Shown: in pieces, positions 8,185 through 15,339 of the stretch
Layout of the letters: each line of letters starts with the position of its first letter
Position numbering within the stretch: the first letter of the stretch is position 1
Source: Tannerella sp.
GTDB taxonomy: Bacteria; Bacteroidota; Bacteroidia; Bacteroidales; Tannerellaceae
DNA length: 64,000 nt
NCBI GenBank assembly: GCA_031285565.1
Contig: JAITVY010000020.1
Location: 1 to 64,000 of the forward strand
Reading direction: 5' to 3'
Notes under the pieces: model-generated
What the model saw: only the letters and a program-made list of their open reading frames with translations
What the model was told of the DNA's origin: nothing
Database searches by the model: none
Program-made: the position numbers and the translations under genes

Positions 8185-8226
8185 CTTGTAGAAGTATAGA
8201 TAACAGTACTTTACAATAGGACTTTA

Positions 8227-9423
8227 TCAATGTAACATCACTTCGTCAATCTGCTTTCGGGAGATACGGTAAATCCTTGCCGTTTTCTTTATTTCAAGGA
8301 TATCATTGTTTGAGCCGAATACATGAGCCGTATAACGAGTTGACCCTTCGGGTGATAATCCCCATTTATCTTGTAATATCCGTCGGATTTGGGTCGGCTC
8401 TGTTTTCATGGAGATGCGGGTAAGCATATCCAGTATATCGTTCACACAAAAAGAATATATTTCCATTTCCTTTATTTGCATAATTTCCGAAATGATATTC
8501 AGCATTTCGATTTCGACCTTCCCACGATTGTATTGAATAATCTTCCGTAAAGCATCCGTAACCAATAAATCATGCCTGAACCACATATGGGACTCACACT
8601 TGGTCGAAAGTTCCCGATATTGCAGGAAATAAAGGAAATGAGGTATTTCTTCTTTCAACTCGTCCAGAATCCTGCTGTTTTCTTTTTTCAACGGCTGAAT
8701 TTTACGCACCCAGTAACGAGTTTCGCCCTGTTCGATAATAACAGGGCAATGTTCGTTATTGGAATTAAGAATAAATTTGGCGAAGAATTCGACCTCGTTA
8801 CGGTCTTTTCCTTTTGCTTCGGATTTGAAAGATATTGCCGTACTCAGGTTTTTGATGCGCTCCGAGTCCTCCTTTCGGTCGAGCAACACTTCATCGACGG
8901 CGATTATCAATTTATTCGCCCAATCTGAATTGAATTGCGAACGGAAATCCTCGTTGGTGTTAAACGTCATATTTCCTGCATAGATAGCTTTGAGGAAATT
9001 CAGAAAGGTGGTTTTGCCCGTATTACGTTCTTTGGAAACCAACAACAAAATAGGTAATCTCTGCAACGGTTTTGTGTAAAGTAATTGCATGTAATCCAAT
9101 CCCATTTCAATTTGTTCCCCGAATATATGGGTCAGAAAATCAATGATCTTATCGCAGTTCCCCTTTACTGGCTGATAGTTTATCGGCTCGTACAAATTCA
9201 GAAACTTTTCAAGATTTCTCTGATAATTGATATGGTCGGGAACGGAACAAAACCCGTCGTATTTCTCGATTTGGGAAATATAGTCTTTTGAATGGTCTTG
9301 TCGAAGCGTTTCATAGTTCCACGGTCGGCGTTCCTCTATAAAATCACCACTCAATAACGGGCGTCTGACGATTTTAAAGAGGGTTGTCCCGACACGCTGA
9401 TACTTTTCTTCTTGTTCTTTCAT
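8227..9423 (-). CDS. Primase-helicase family protein (DUF5906-like SF3 helicase)
   Basis: A 398-residue ATPase of the kind found with primases on Bacteroidales mobilizable islands and phages. It has Walker A KERNTGKTTF at about 131-140, Walker B KLIIAVDEVLL at about 170-180, and an SF3 motif C-like FILNSNNE, followed by a C-terminal winged-helix-like region. It would unwind the island's DNA for replication after transfer. Its ATG overlaps the stop of the HTH gene (ATGA, 9420-9423), indicating coupled translation. Confidence 0.82.
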   Translation of the reverse strand: MKEQEEKYQRVGTTLFKIVRRPLLSGDFIEERRPWNYETLRQDHSKDYISQIEKYDGFCSVPDHINYQRNLEKFLNLYEPINYQPVKGNCDKIIDFLTHIFGEQIEMGLDYMQLLYTKPLQRLPILLLVSKERNTGKTTFLNFLKAIYAGNMTFNTNEDFRSQFNSDWANKLIIAVDEVLLDRKEDSERIKNLSTAISFKSEAKGKDRNEVEFFAKFILNSNNEHCPVIIEQGETRYWVRKIQPLKKENSRILDELKEEIPHFLYFLQYRELSTKCESHMWFRHDLLVTDALRKIIQYNRGKVEIEMLNIISEIMQIKEMEIYSFCVNDILDMLTRISMKTEPTQIRRILQDKWGLSPEGSTRYTAHVFGSNNDILEIKKTARIYRISRKQIDEVMLH

Positions 9424-9710
9424 AAGGTAGGTTCTTTTGAGGTATCACACTGGTTAAGAATAAAATTCAAAATTTCCTCTTTATCATAAAAGACAAGTTT
9501 TTCACCGAAACGGTATTCTTTGTAGTGTCCCAAACGTGCGTATTTGCGGACGGTAGGAGCGGAGGCTCTGAGAAGCTTGGTCGCTTCTTTCATCTTGATA
9601 AGTTTACTCATCGCCATATCAACGGGCGACATTTCTTTTGTTGAAATACTGTCTTTGACAGTTTCTCCATTTTCCGATTTTTTTCGGAATCGTACAAAAT
9701 TTGTTCTCAT
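9420..9710 (-). CDS. Small helix-turn-helix (excisionase-like) protein
   Basis: A 96-residue DNA-binding protein. Residues of about 35-80 form a MerR/excisionase-type HTH: KLIKMKEATKLLRASAPTVRKYARLGHYKEYRFGEKLVFYDKEEIL. In Bacteroidales islands a gene of this kind precedes the primase/helicase block and serves as excision or replication regulator. The first 30 residues are basic and low complexity. It overlaps the helicase start by four bases. The repeat cluster at 9772-9822 lies just upstream and is a plausible target. Confidence 0.75.
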   Translation of the reverse strand: MRTNFVRFRKKSENGETVKDSISTKEMSPVDMAMSKLIKMKEATKLLRASAPTVRKYARLGHYKEYRFGEKLVFYDKEEILNFILNQCDTSKEPTL

Positions 9711-9771
9711 TGTTCAATAATTTTAGAAATTTCGAACAACAAATATATATACTAAATTTTCTGTAAATAAG

Positions 9772-9822
9772 CAAGTAATCTCACTGGGACGAAATGAGAT
9801 TACTTGTTACGAAATGGGATTA
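9772..9822. repeat. Inverted plus direct repeat cluster upstream of HTH gene
   Basis: A perfect 12-base inverted repeat (CAAGTAATCTCA 9772-9783 / TGAGATTACTTG 9795-9806) is followed by a 14-base direct repeat, ACGAAATGRGATTA, at 9789-9802 and 9809-9822, set 20 bases apart. It lies in the 143-base gap between the 9854 gene and the HTH gene. It could be an operator, an origin iteron set, or in part a terminator for the leftward gene. Confidence 0.5.
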
Positions 9823-9853
9823 TCTTACAAATTGAATAAGGAAGAAATTTAGC

Positions 9854-10567
9854 CTATTTAGGGATGTCTTTTATGTCTCTATCGATAATACGAACGATTT
9901 TTGTCAGTCCTATGTTATCGTAGAAATCTCGAATGGAATAAAGGTCTTTCAGTAGTTTTCGTGTACAGCCGTTGTTTTGGCTTCCATTTTTATCAGGGTT
10001 GGCAAAAAGCCTATCGTTAGATGGTTTTACTTTTTGTTCAAGAAAATCATACCATACGTTAAGGTGGTCTTTACGAGAGCAAGGTGGAAGTATTTCTGAT
10101 TTTAGCAAATAGCCAAAAATACGGTCGCCTAATTGTCTTTTGCCATCTAAGGAATAGCATTTAAGAATCTTCTCTTTGACTAATAGTAGCATTTCTTCTT
10201 TTGTCAAGCTTTTGACTTGTGTAAGAGGCGATATACCATATAACAAAGATTTTATATCTTCATCTGAAATATCATCTTGCACGAATAGTTTCTCAACTTC
10301 TTCACGCTTAGTTCTTATTATTTCAGCTATATGCTTTTGCTCTCTTCCTGTTCCAAAAAGTAAATTGAAAAAAGGAATAACACTAGAAATCTTTAACATA
10401 AGATTAGTTTCTTCAGAAATTCTAGCGCAATCATCTAAAAAGGCGCTTAGGTCTGTTATCCTTCCTTTACTGTATTGTAATTTAAAACTAGCATAATAGA
10501 ATTTAAGAATGGAAACATCCGATGTGCCTAGTAAATTCTCATTATACATTTTACGATACTTATTCAT
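9854..10567 (-). CDS. Hypothetical 237-residue protein at island right end
   Basis: I do not recognise this protein. It is soluble and mostly helical by composition, without signal peptide or membrane segments. There is a mid-protein charged stretch (REQKHIAEIIRTKREEVEKLF) and a C-terminal segment with Asn/Asp (RLFANPDKNGSQNNGC). It is the gene nearest the tRNA end of the island, a position where such islands often carry accessory or defence cargo. An in-frame ATG at 10576 gives three more residues. The real start (10567 or 10576) is open. Confidence 0.6.
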   Translation of the reverse strand: MNKYRKMYNENLLGTSDVSILKFYYASFKLQYSKGRITDLSAFLDDCARISEETNLMLKISSVIPFFNLLFGTGREQKHIAEIIRTKREEVEKLFVQDDISDEDIKSLLYGISPLTQVKSLTKEEMLLLVKEKILKCYSLDGKRQLGDRIFGYLLKSEILPPCSRKDHLNVWYDFLEQKVKPSNDRLFANPDKNGSQNNGCTRKLLKDLYSIRDFYDNIGLTKIVRIIDRDIKDIPK

Positions 10568-10667
10568 TTGTAACAAGATTTGACAGCTAAAAATAGTAAA
10601 ATTTTTTATACTTTCTGATAATTTCGGATAGTTTTCTGTAGTTTCTGAAAAGGAGAGTAGGAGATAA

Positions 10668-10689
10668 TTTGCAACACAAATGCAACACA
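10668..10689. repeat. Right copy of 22-bp direct repeat
   Basis: An exact copy, in the same orientation, of 395-416. It lies 55 bases inside the right attachment repeat. The adjacent left flank contains three TTTCTG motifs. Candidate integrase arm-type site. Confidence 0.6.
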
Positions 10690-10703
10690 GTAGGCTTTAG
10701 AAT

Positions 10704-10738
10704 AAAAATAACTCATTGATTATCAATGAGTTATTTTT
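10704..10738 (-). terminator. 17-bp hairpin ahead of the right att site
   Basis: Inverted repeat with arms 10704-10720 and 10722-10738 around a single T (ATAACTCATTGAT / ATCAATGAGTTAT), flanked by A and T runs. It lies six bases beyond the tRNA-Asp 3' end in the direction of tRNA transcription. Because integration separated the tRNA from its native hairpin (234-267), this one, brought by the island, would now end tRNA-Asp transcription. Confidence 0.75.
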
Positions 10739-10744
10739 AATATA

Positions 10745-10763
10745 GGCGGTATGGACGGGACTC
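10745..10763. other. Right attachment repeat (att), within tRNA-Asp
   Basis: The second copy of the 19-base repeat. It covers the tRNA-Asp acceptor-stem 3' strand and adjacent T-arm bases, so integration leaves the tRNA intact. Confidence 0.85.
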
Positions 10764-10820
10764 GAACCCGCGACCCCCTGCGTGACAGGCAGGTATTCTA
10801 ACCAACTGAACTACCACACC
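10747..10820 (-). tRNA. tRNA-Asp (GTC)
   Basis: A complete cloverleaf on the minus strand. The acceptor pairs GGTGTGG with CCATACC, the D arm contains AGTTGGTTAGAA, the anticodon loop is CTGTCAC with anticodon GTC, and the T loop is TTCGAGT. The discriminator is G. The genome continues CCT rather than CCA, so the CCA end must be added or completed after transcription. It is the insertion target of the island on its left. Confidence 0.97.
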
Positions 10821-10858
10821 ATTTATTTGTTTTGTTGCTATTCCTCTGAATTGCGATG

Positions 10859-10866
10859 CAAAGATA
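10859..10866 (-). promoter_or_regulatory. tRNA-Asp promoter (-7 TATCTTTG)
   Basis: TATCTTTG on the minus strand fits TAnnTTTG, with a GTTG at -33 about 20 bases upstream. It would start transcription roughly 30 bases before the tRNA 5' end at 10820. Confidence 0.6.
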
Positions 10867-10932
10867 GAGGAAGTTTTTTTTATATGCAACACTTTTTGAA
10901 TAAAAAAATGATGTTTTTTTGTTGCTATAAGA

Positions 10933-11739
10933 TTATGAGTGGGTTACCTGGATGCTTGTGATGCGAATATCTTTTTTAGGACGATCATAAGCATCTTTTG
11001 CTTGGTTGGCTATTGAATCCAGCACATCAAATCCTTCAATTAATTCACCAAAAATGGTATATTCTCCATCCAGATGGGGAGATCCTCCGATAGTTGTATA
11101 TGCTTCACGTTGTTCGGGTGTAAAAATTAAATGTCCCGGTGTAGCACGTACAACCGAATCTATTTTTGAATTGATTTCAACAACTCTCTCATTAAACGTT
11201 TTTGGATCTGCTGTTTTCAATGAATCCATTTCAGACTTAACGGGGTAATAAAATTCATTAAGCGCCTTTTTTCGTGCTTTCTGATTGGCAGCAAGTTCCA
11301 GTGTATCTAACTCTCCTGGGCGGTAAGCTTTTCCATGTACGATAAAAAACTGCGACATATCCGATTTTTTATTCGGATTAATACTGACATCCTGCCTGGG
11401 TGCTGCCAGGGTTCCTTTTTTATGGAAATACCCTTTGTTTAACTCGGGCATAATTTCCGACTTTCTATCACCATAGCCAACTCTTGCTCCTGCAGGTGCA
11501 TTTTTTGAATCAGGAGATCCTCCCTGGATCATGAATCCGGGAATCACACGTGTAAATAAAGTTCCGTTGAAAAGACCTTGTTTCGCCCGAGCAATAAAAG
11601 TGCGGGTATGATTGGGAACATCGTCATAAAGCATTATTTTCATCGTCCCCACATTGGTTTTTATTTCTACAAATGTTTGCGCAGGTAACGAAGTATAGTA
11701 AACAGAAAAGCAGATTAGAAAGAATAAAGATCGTTTCAT
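10933..11739 (-). CDS. Secreted cyclophilin-type peptidyl-prolyl isomerase
   Basis: Catalyses cis-trans isomerisation of Xaa-Pro bonds in exported proteins. A signal peptide (about residues 1-20, ending near LPAQT) is followed by a cyclophilin domain with the conserved RVIPGFMIQGGSP, SQFFIVHG and GEYTIFGELIEGFDVLD segments. Between the last two there is an insertion of about 80 mostly charged residues, known in Bacteroidetes members. An ATG at 11745 adds two residues. It is divergent from the transporter gene and leads toward the tRNA-Asp. Confidence 0.9.
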   Translation of the reverse strand: MKRSLFFLICFSVYYTSLPAQTFVEIKTNVGTMKIMLYDDVPNHTRTFIARAKQGLFNGTLFTRVIPGFMIQGGSPDSKNAPAGARVGYGDRKSEIMPELNKGYFHKKGTLAAPRQDVSINPNKKSDMSQFFIVHGKAYRPGELDTLELAANQKARKKALNEFYYPVKSEMDSLKTADPKTFNERVVEINSKIDSVVRATPGHLIFTPEQREAYTTIGGSPHLDGEYTIFGELIEGFDVLDSIANQAKDAYDRPKKDIRITSIQVTHS

Positions 11740-11802
11740 TTGCATGTTGAATATGGAAAAGACGTAAAGATAGAAAAAAGAAGTTTTTCTACCAAAAAAG
11801 TG

Positions 11803-11810
11803 TACCTTTG
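11803..11810 (+). promoter_or_regulatory. -7 element TACCTTTG for transporter gene
   Basis: A perfect TAnnTTTG match 24 bases before the ATG at 11835. It makes the in-frame codon at 11808 impossible as a start and supports 11835. Confidence 0.6.
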
Positions 11811-11834
11811 TGCGGTTTTAATAAAAAGGGTATT

Positions 11835-13511
11835 ATGGAATGGATGAAGGAACTGTTATGGGGAGAAGGAATAGCCCATTCAGTGATGTTATTGTCGGTT
11901 GTTATTGTATTAGGAATTCTGTTGGGTAAAATAAAGATTGGTGGAATCTCGTTAGGAATAACTTTTGTTTTATTTGTAGGGATTTTTTTCGGGCACTTTG
12001 GCTTTTCCATAAACTCCCATATACTACACTTTTTTAAAGAATTTGGCCTGATTCTTTTTGTTTATTCAATCGGTATGCAGGTTGGTCCGGGTTTCTTCTC
12101 TTCATTTAAGAAAGGGGGAATTACACTCAATATGCTTGCAACGGGGATTGTAGCATTGGGAGTTATTACAACATTAGTTATTCATTATATAACAGGTCTT
12201 CCCATTTCGACGATGGTCGGTATTTTATCCGGTGCGGTTACTAACACCCCCGGTTTGGGTGCTGCTCAACAGGCCTATTCTGATATACATGGAGAAATGG
12301 ATAACACGATAGCACTGGGTTATGCTGTCGCTTATCCGTTAGGAGTAGTTGGTATTATTCTTTCAATCATATTTATTCGTTTCGTATTTCGTATTTCTTT
12401 TGAAAAAGAGACCGATCGTTTGAACAGGGACGATGATACGCATATAAATGAACCTCACCCGGTATCACTTGTTGTGAAAAATCCTGCAATTTTCGGTAAA
12501 AAAGTAGGTGATGTATCTGTTTTGATCGGTAATCATGATTTTGTTATTTCCCGGATCTGGTATGATAAAAAGGAAGTAATAGAATTGGTTTCTGCTGATA
12601 CTGTTTTGCATGAGAATGATAAAATATTTGTCATTACTACCGAACGTGATATTGATGTTGTGAAAGTATTTATTGGCGAAGAAATTCCAATGGAAAGAAA
12701 ACAGTGGATACGAAAAGAGAGTCAGCTTATCAACCGGAGGATTATTGTAACAAAACCAAGCCTGAATGGAAAGCGCCTGGGTGAGCTTAAGTTACGTAGA
12801 ATGTTAGGTATCAATATAACGAGAATAAACAGGGCCGGCGTTGATTTAGTAGCATCACCAAATCTGACATTACAGGTAGGCGACCGGGTAAATGTAGTGG
12901 GTACAGAAGCTGCTATCAAAAATGCAGAAGAATTGCTGGGTAATTCAATGAAGCGCCTTAATGAACCAAATTTAGTCCCGATTTTTTTAGGGATAGCATT
13001 GGGTATTTTATTGGGTAGTATTCCTATTACATTTCCAGGCATTCCACAACCTGTTAAACTCGGATTAGCCGGAGGACCTTTAATCGTGGCTATTCTTATT
13101 AGCCGCTTTGGTTATAAATACAAGTTGGTTACATATACTACGATGAGTGCTAATTTAATGCTTCGTGAGATAGGTATAACCATATTCCTTGCTTGTGTGG
13201 GGATAGATGCCGGTTCAGGATTTATTGAGACAATTGTGTACAAAGGTGGTTTTGCCTGGATTGGTTATGGAGTTATTATAACAATGATTCCTTTATTAAT
13301 AATAGGTGCAATAGGTCGTTATTTTTACAAGATTAATTATTTTACTTTAATGGGTTTATTGGCAGGAAGTACAACGGATCCACCAGCGTTGGCTTATTCA
13401 AATGCAACAGCAGGTAATGATGCTCCTGCGGTTGGTTATGCCACAGTTTATCCATTGACCATGTTTTTAAGGGTGCTTTCTGCTCAATTATTAATATTAC
13501 TTTTTGCCTGA
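11835..13511 (+). CDS. YidE/YbjL-type AAE-family transporter
   Basis: A 558-residue inner-membrane protein of the aspartate:alanine exchanger family. Two halves of five to six membrane segments flank a cytoplasmic part with two TrkA-C domains (about 205-375). Both halves carry the duplicated signature: [18 protein letters not shown] near 135 and [20 protein letters not shown] near 510. The substrate is not predictable; related proteins exchange aspartate/alanine or succinate. It is a single gene with its own promoter and a strong terminator. Confidence 0.88.
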   Translation: MEWMKELLWGEGIAHSVMLLSVVIVLGILLGKIKIGGISLGITFVLFVGIFFGHFGFSINSHILHFFKEFGLILFVYSIGMQVGPGFFSSFKKGGITLNMLATGIVALGVITTLVIHYITGLPISTMVGILSGAVTNTPGLGAAQQAYSDIHGEMDNTIALGYAVAYPLGVVGIILSIIFIRFVFRISFEKETDRLNRDDDTHINEPHPVSLVVKNPAIFGKKVGDVSVLIGNHDFVISRIWYDKKEVIELVSADTVLHENDKIFVITTERDIDVVKVFIGEEIPMERKQWIRKESQLINRRIIVTKPSLNGKRLGELKLRRMLGINITRINRAGVDLVASPNLTLQVGDRVNVVGTEAAIKNAEELLGNSMKRLNEPNLVPIFLGIALGILLGSIPITFPGIPQPVKLGLAGGPLIVAILISRFGYKYKLVTYTTMSANLMLREIGITIFLACVGIDAGSGFIETIVYKGGFAWIGYGVIITMIPLLIIGAIGRYFYKINYFTLMGLLAGSTTDPPALAYSNATAGNDAPAVGYATVYPLTMFLRVLSAQLLILLFA

Positions 13512-13536
13512 TAGGGGATAATAACTAAAACTGACT

Positions 13537-13574
13537 GAGGTTGTCTGGTTTGCCAGATAACCTCATTTTTTTTT
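13537..13574 (+). terminator. Rho-independent terminator after transporter gene
   Basis: GAGGTTGTCTGG, a short loop and CCAGATAACCTC form a 12-bp stem with one G-T pair, followed by a run of nine T. It lies 25 bases after the stop at 13511. Confidence 0.85.
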
Positions 13575-14007
13575 GTTGAAAAGTCATATACATTTGTCGG
13601 CAATCTTGATTTTGATATAGAAAAGGTGTTGGATAATATATATTGTATAGACTAAAAGTATCTTTGCTGTACTTGATCTGTATCTTGTAGGTTTTTTTTA
13701 CTTAATTCAAGATGTTGAGAACCTGACAGGTATACATTGCTTTGCTTTAATAAGTAATGATTTTTCAACTTTTGATCGGATTTGATTGTTTTTTCTATGT
13801 GTCAGACAGAAAATATCATTATAATTATATTAAGTTTTTTTACGAATAAAATGATCATAACCATCGCTTATTTAAAAAGTTTTCTTACATTCGAACGTTT
13901 TAAGTCGTGAGAGCAGAAATCAAACTTGTTTTTTTGTGCGTCTAAGTGAGAATGAAAATATGTTTGCATAATTATTATTGAATGTGCACTTTCAATTAAA
14001 TAAAAAA
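13575..14007. promoter_or_regulatory. Intergenic region with promoter of DUF2264 gene
   Basis: A 433-base AT-rich gap with no coding frame or RNA that I recognise. Near its right end TATGTTTG (13959-13966) matches the -7 consensus, with a TTTG at 13933-13936 (22-base spacing, slightly long). It would give a leader of about 35 bases before the ATG at 14008. Confidence 0.5.
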
Positions 14008-15246
14008 ATGAAGAGAAGAATAGTTACAGTATTCGCATTTATTTTCTGTGTAATTCAGATTTTACCTTTAAATGCCCAACGAAAAAAGAAGGATGTAGAA
14101 GTGTCTGAACGCCAGTATTGGTGTGATTTGACATATCAGATTTCATATCCTTTACTCAATGCATTGAGTAAAGGAGAACTGAAAAAACAGATGCCTGTAG
14201 AACAGCAGATTAATGCAAGCGGGCGCGAGCATTTTGCTCATCTGGAAGGATTTGGCAGGTTGCTTTGCGGAATAGCTCCGTGGCTTGAATTAGGAGTGGG
14301 AACAGGAAAAGAGGGTGAACAACGTGCAGAATTGACAGCTTTGGCTTTAAGAGGTATACGTCAGGCAGTAGACCCCAATTCACCGGATTATATGAATTTT
14401 ACCGGAGAATACGGGCGCCAACCGCTTGTTGATGCTGCTTTTCTTGCACAAGCGTTTCTCCGTTCACCAGATGTTTTGTGGAAGGGGTTAACACAGGAAA
14501 CACAACAAATGGTTATTGATGCTTTTAAAAAGACCAGGGAAATTACACCTTACCATAATAATTGGTTATTATTTGCCGGAACGATTGAAGCCTTTTTTTT
14601 GCATGTAGGTGAAGAATGGGATGGAATGCGTATAGATTATGCCATTCGTCAACACGAACAGTGGTATAAAGGTGATGGGATGTATGGAGATGGTCCTGAT
14701 TTTCACTGGGATTATTATAATAGTTTTGTGATTCAGCCGATGATGGTTGATATAGGTAAAGTTTTACGGGAGCATGATCTGTTAAGCGAAAAGAATTACC
14801 AGGAGATACTAAAACGTTCTGTTCGTTATGCTACTGTTTTAGAACGTATGATTTCTCCTGAAGGAACATATCCTCCTATCGGCCGTTCGCTTGCTTACCG
14901 TATGGGTGCTTTGCAGTCATTGTCGCAAATGGCTCTGATGAAACTATTGCCAAAGGAAATTGCTCCGGCTCAGGTACGTTGTGCATTAACTACTGTTATG
15001 AAAAGACAAATGACGGCTGTTGGTACTTTCGATGAAAATGGTTGGTTGAGAATTGGATTCTGTGGCTCCCAGCTTTGTGCCGGAGAGACATATATATGTA
15101 CGGGTAGTCTTTATTTATGTTCAGTTGGTTTATTAGCTTTGGGACTTCCTCCGGAAGACGAATTCTGGAATGCCCCTGAGGCATTCTGGACGCAGAAGAA
15201 AGCATGGGGTGGCAACGAATTTCCAATTGATCATGCTTTATATTAA
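14008..15246 (+). CDS. DUF2264-family secreted protein
   Basis: A 412-residue DUF2264 protein, an (alpha/alpha) toroid fold related to glycoside hydrolases and lyases. A signal peptide covers about residues 1-24 (cleavage near LNAQ). Conserved-looking blocks are GREHFAHLEGFGRLLCGIAPW, NNWLLFAGTIEAFFL and GDGMYGDGPDFHWDYYNSFVIQPM. No catalytic assignment is established for the family. The first Met-coding start (TTG at 13978) is rejected because the signal peptide begins at 14008. It precedes the glycogen operon, but that operon has its own -7 element. Confidence 0.8.
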   Translation: MKRRIVTVFAFIFCVIQILPLNAQRKKKDVEVSERQYWCDLTYQISYPLLNALSKGELKKQMPVEQQINASGREHFAHLEGFGRLLCGIAPWLELGVGTGKEGEQRAELTALALRGIRQAVDPNSPDYMNFTGEYGRQPLVDAAFLAQAFLRSPDVLWKGLTQETQQMVIDAFKKTREITPYHNNWLLFAGTIEAFFLHVGEEWDGMRIDYAIRQHEQWYKGDGMYGDGPDFHWDYYNSFVIQPMMVDIGKVLREHDLLSEKNYQEILKRSVRYATVLERMISPEGTYPPIGRSLAYRMGALQSLSQMALMKLLPKEIAPAQVRCALTTVMKRQMTAVGTFDENGWLRIGFCGSQLCAGETYICTGSLYLCSVGLLALGLPPEDEFWNAPEAFWTQKKAWGGNEFPIDHALY

Positions 15247-15295
15247 AAAATGTTGAAGAACACACTAAAAAAAAATCTATATCAAATAAAAAGTG

Positions 15296-15303
15296 TAAGT
15301 TTG
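15296..15303 (+). promoter_or_regulatory. -7 element TAAGTTTG before glycogen operon
   Basis: A TAnnTTTG match 36 bases upstream of the debranching-enzyme ATG at 15340. It favours that start over an in-frame ATG at 15250. Confidence 0.45.
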
Positions 15304-15339
15304 GATATTGATGTTAAAGGTTTTAATAATGGTAAAAAT

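Larger units (their letters stand above)
268..10763. mobile_element. Integrated mobilizable island in tRNA-Asp
   Basis: The same 19 bases (GGCGGTATGGACGGGACTC) occur at 268-286 and at 10745-10763. The right copy is the 3' part of an intact tRNA-Asp gene. Between them lie an integrase, a MobV relaxase with an oriT-like dyad, a primase, a helicase and an HTH protein, plus cargo genes. This is the layout of tRNA-targeting mobilizable islands of Bacteroidales (NBU-like). No conjugation (tra) genes are present, so transfer would depend on a helper element. Two backbone or control genes are frameshifted, so present mobility is uncertain. Confidence 0.88.
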
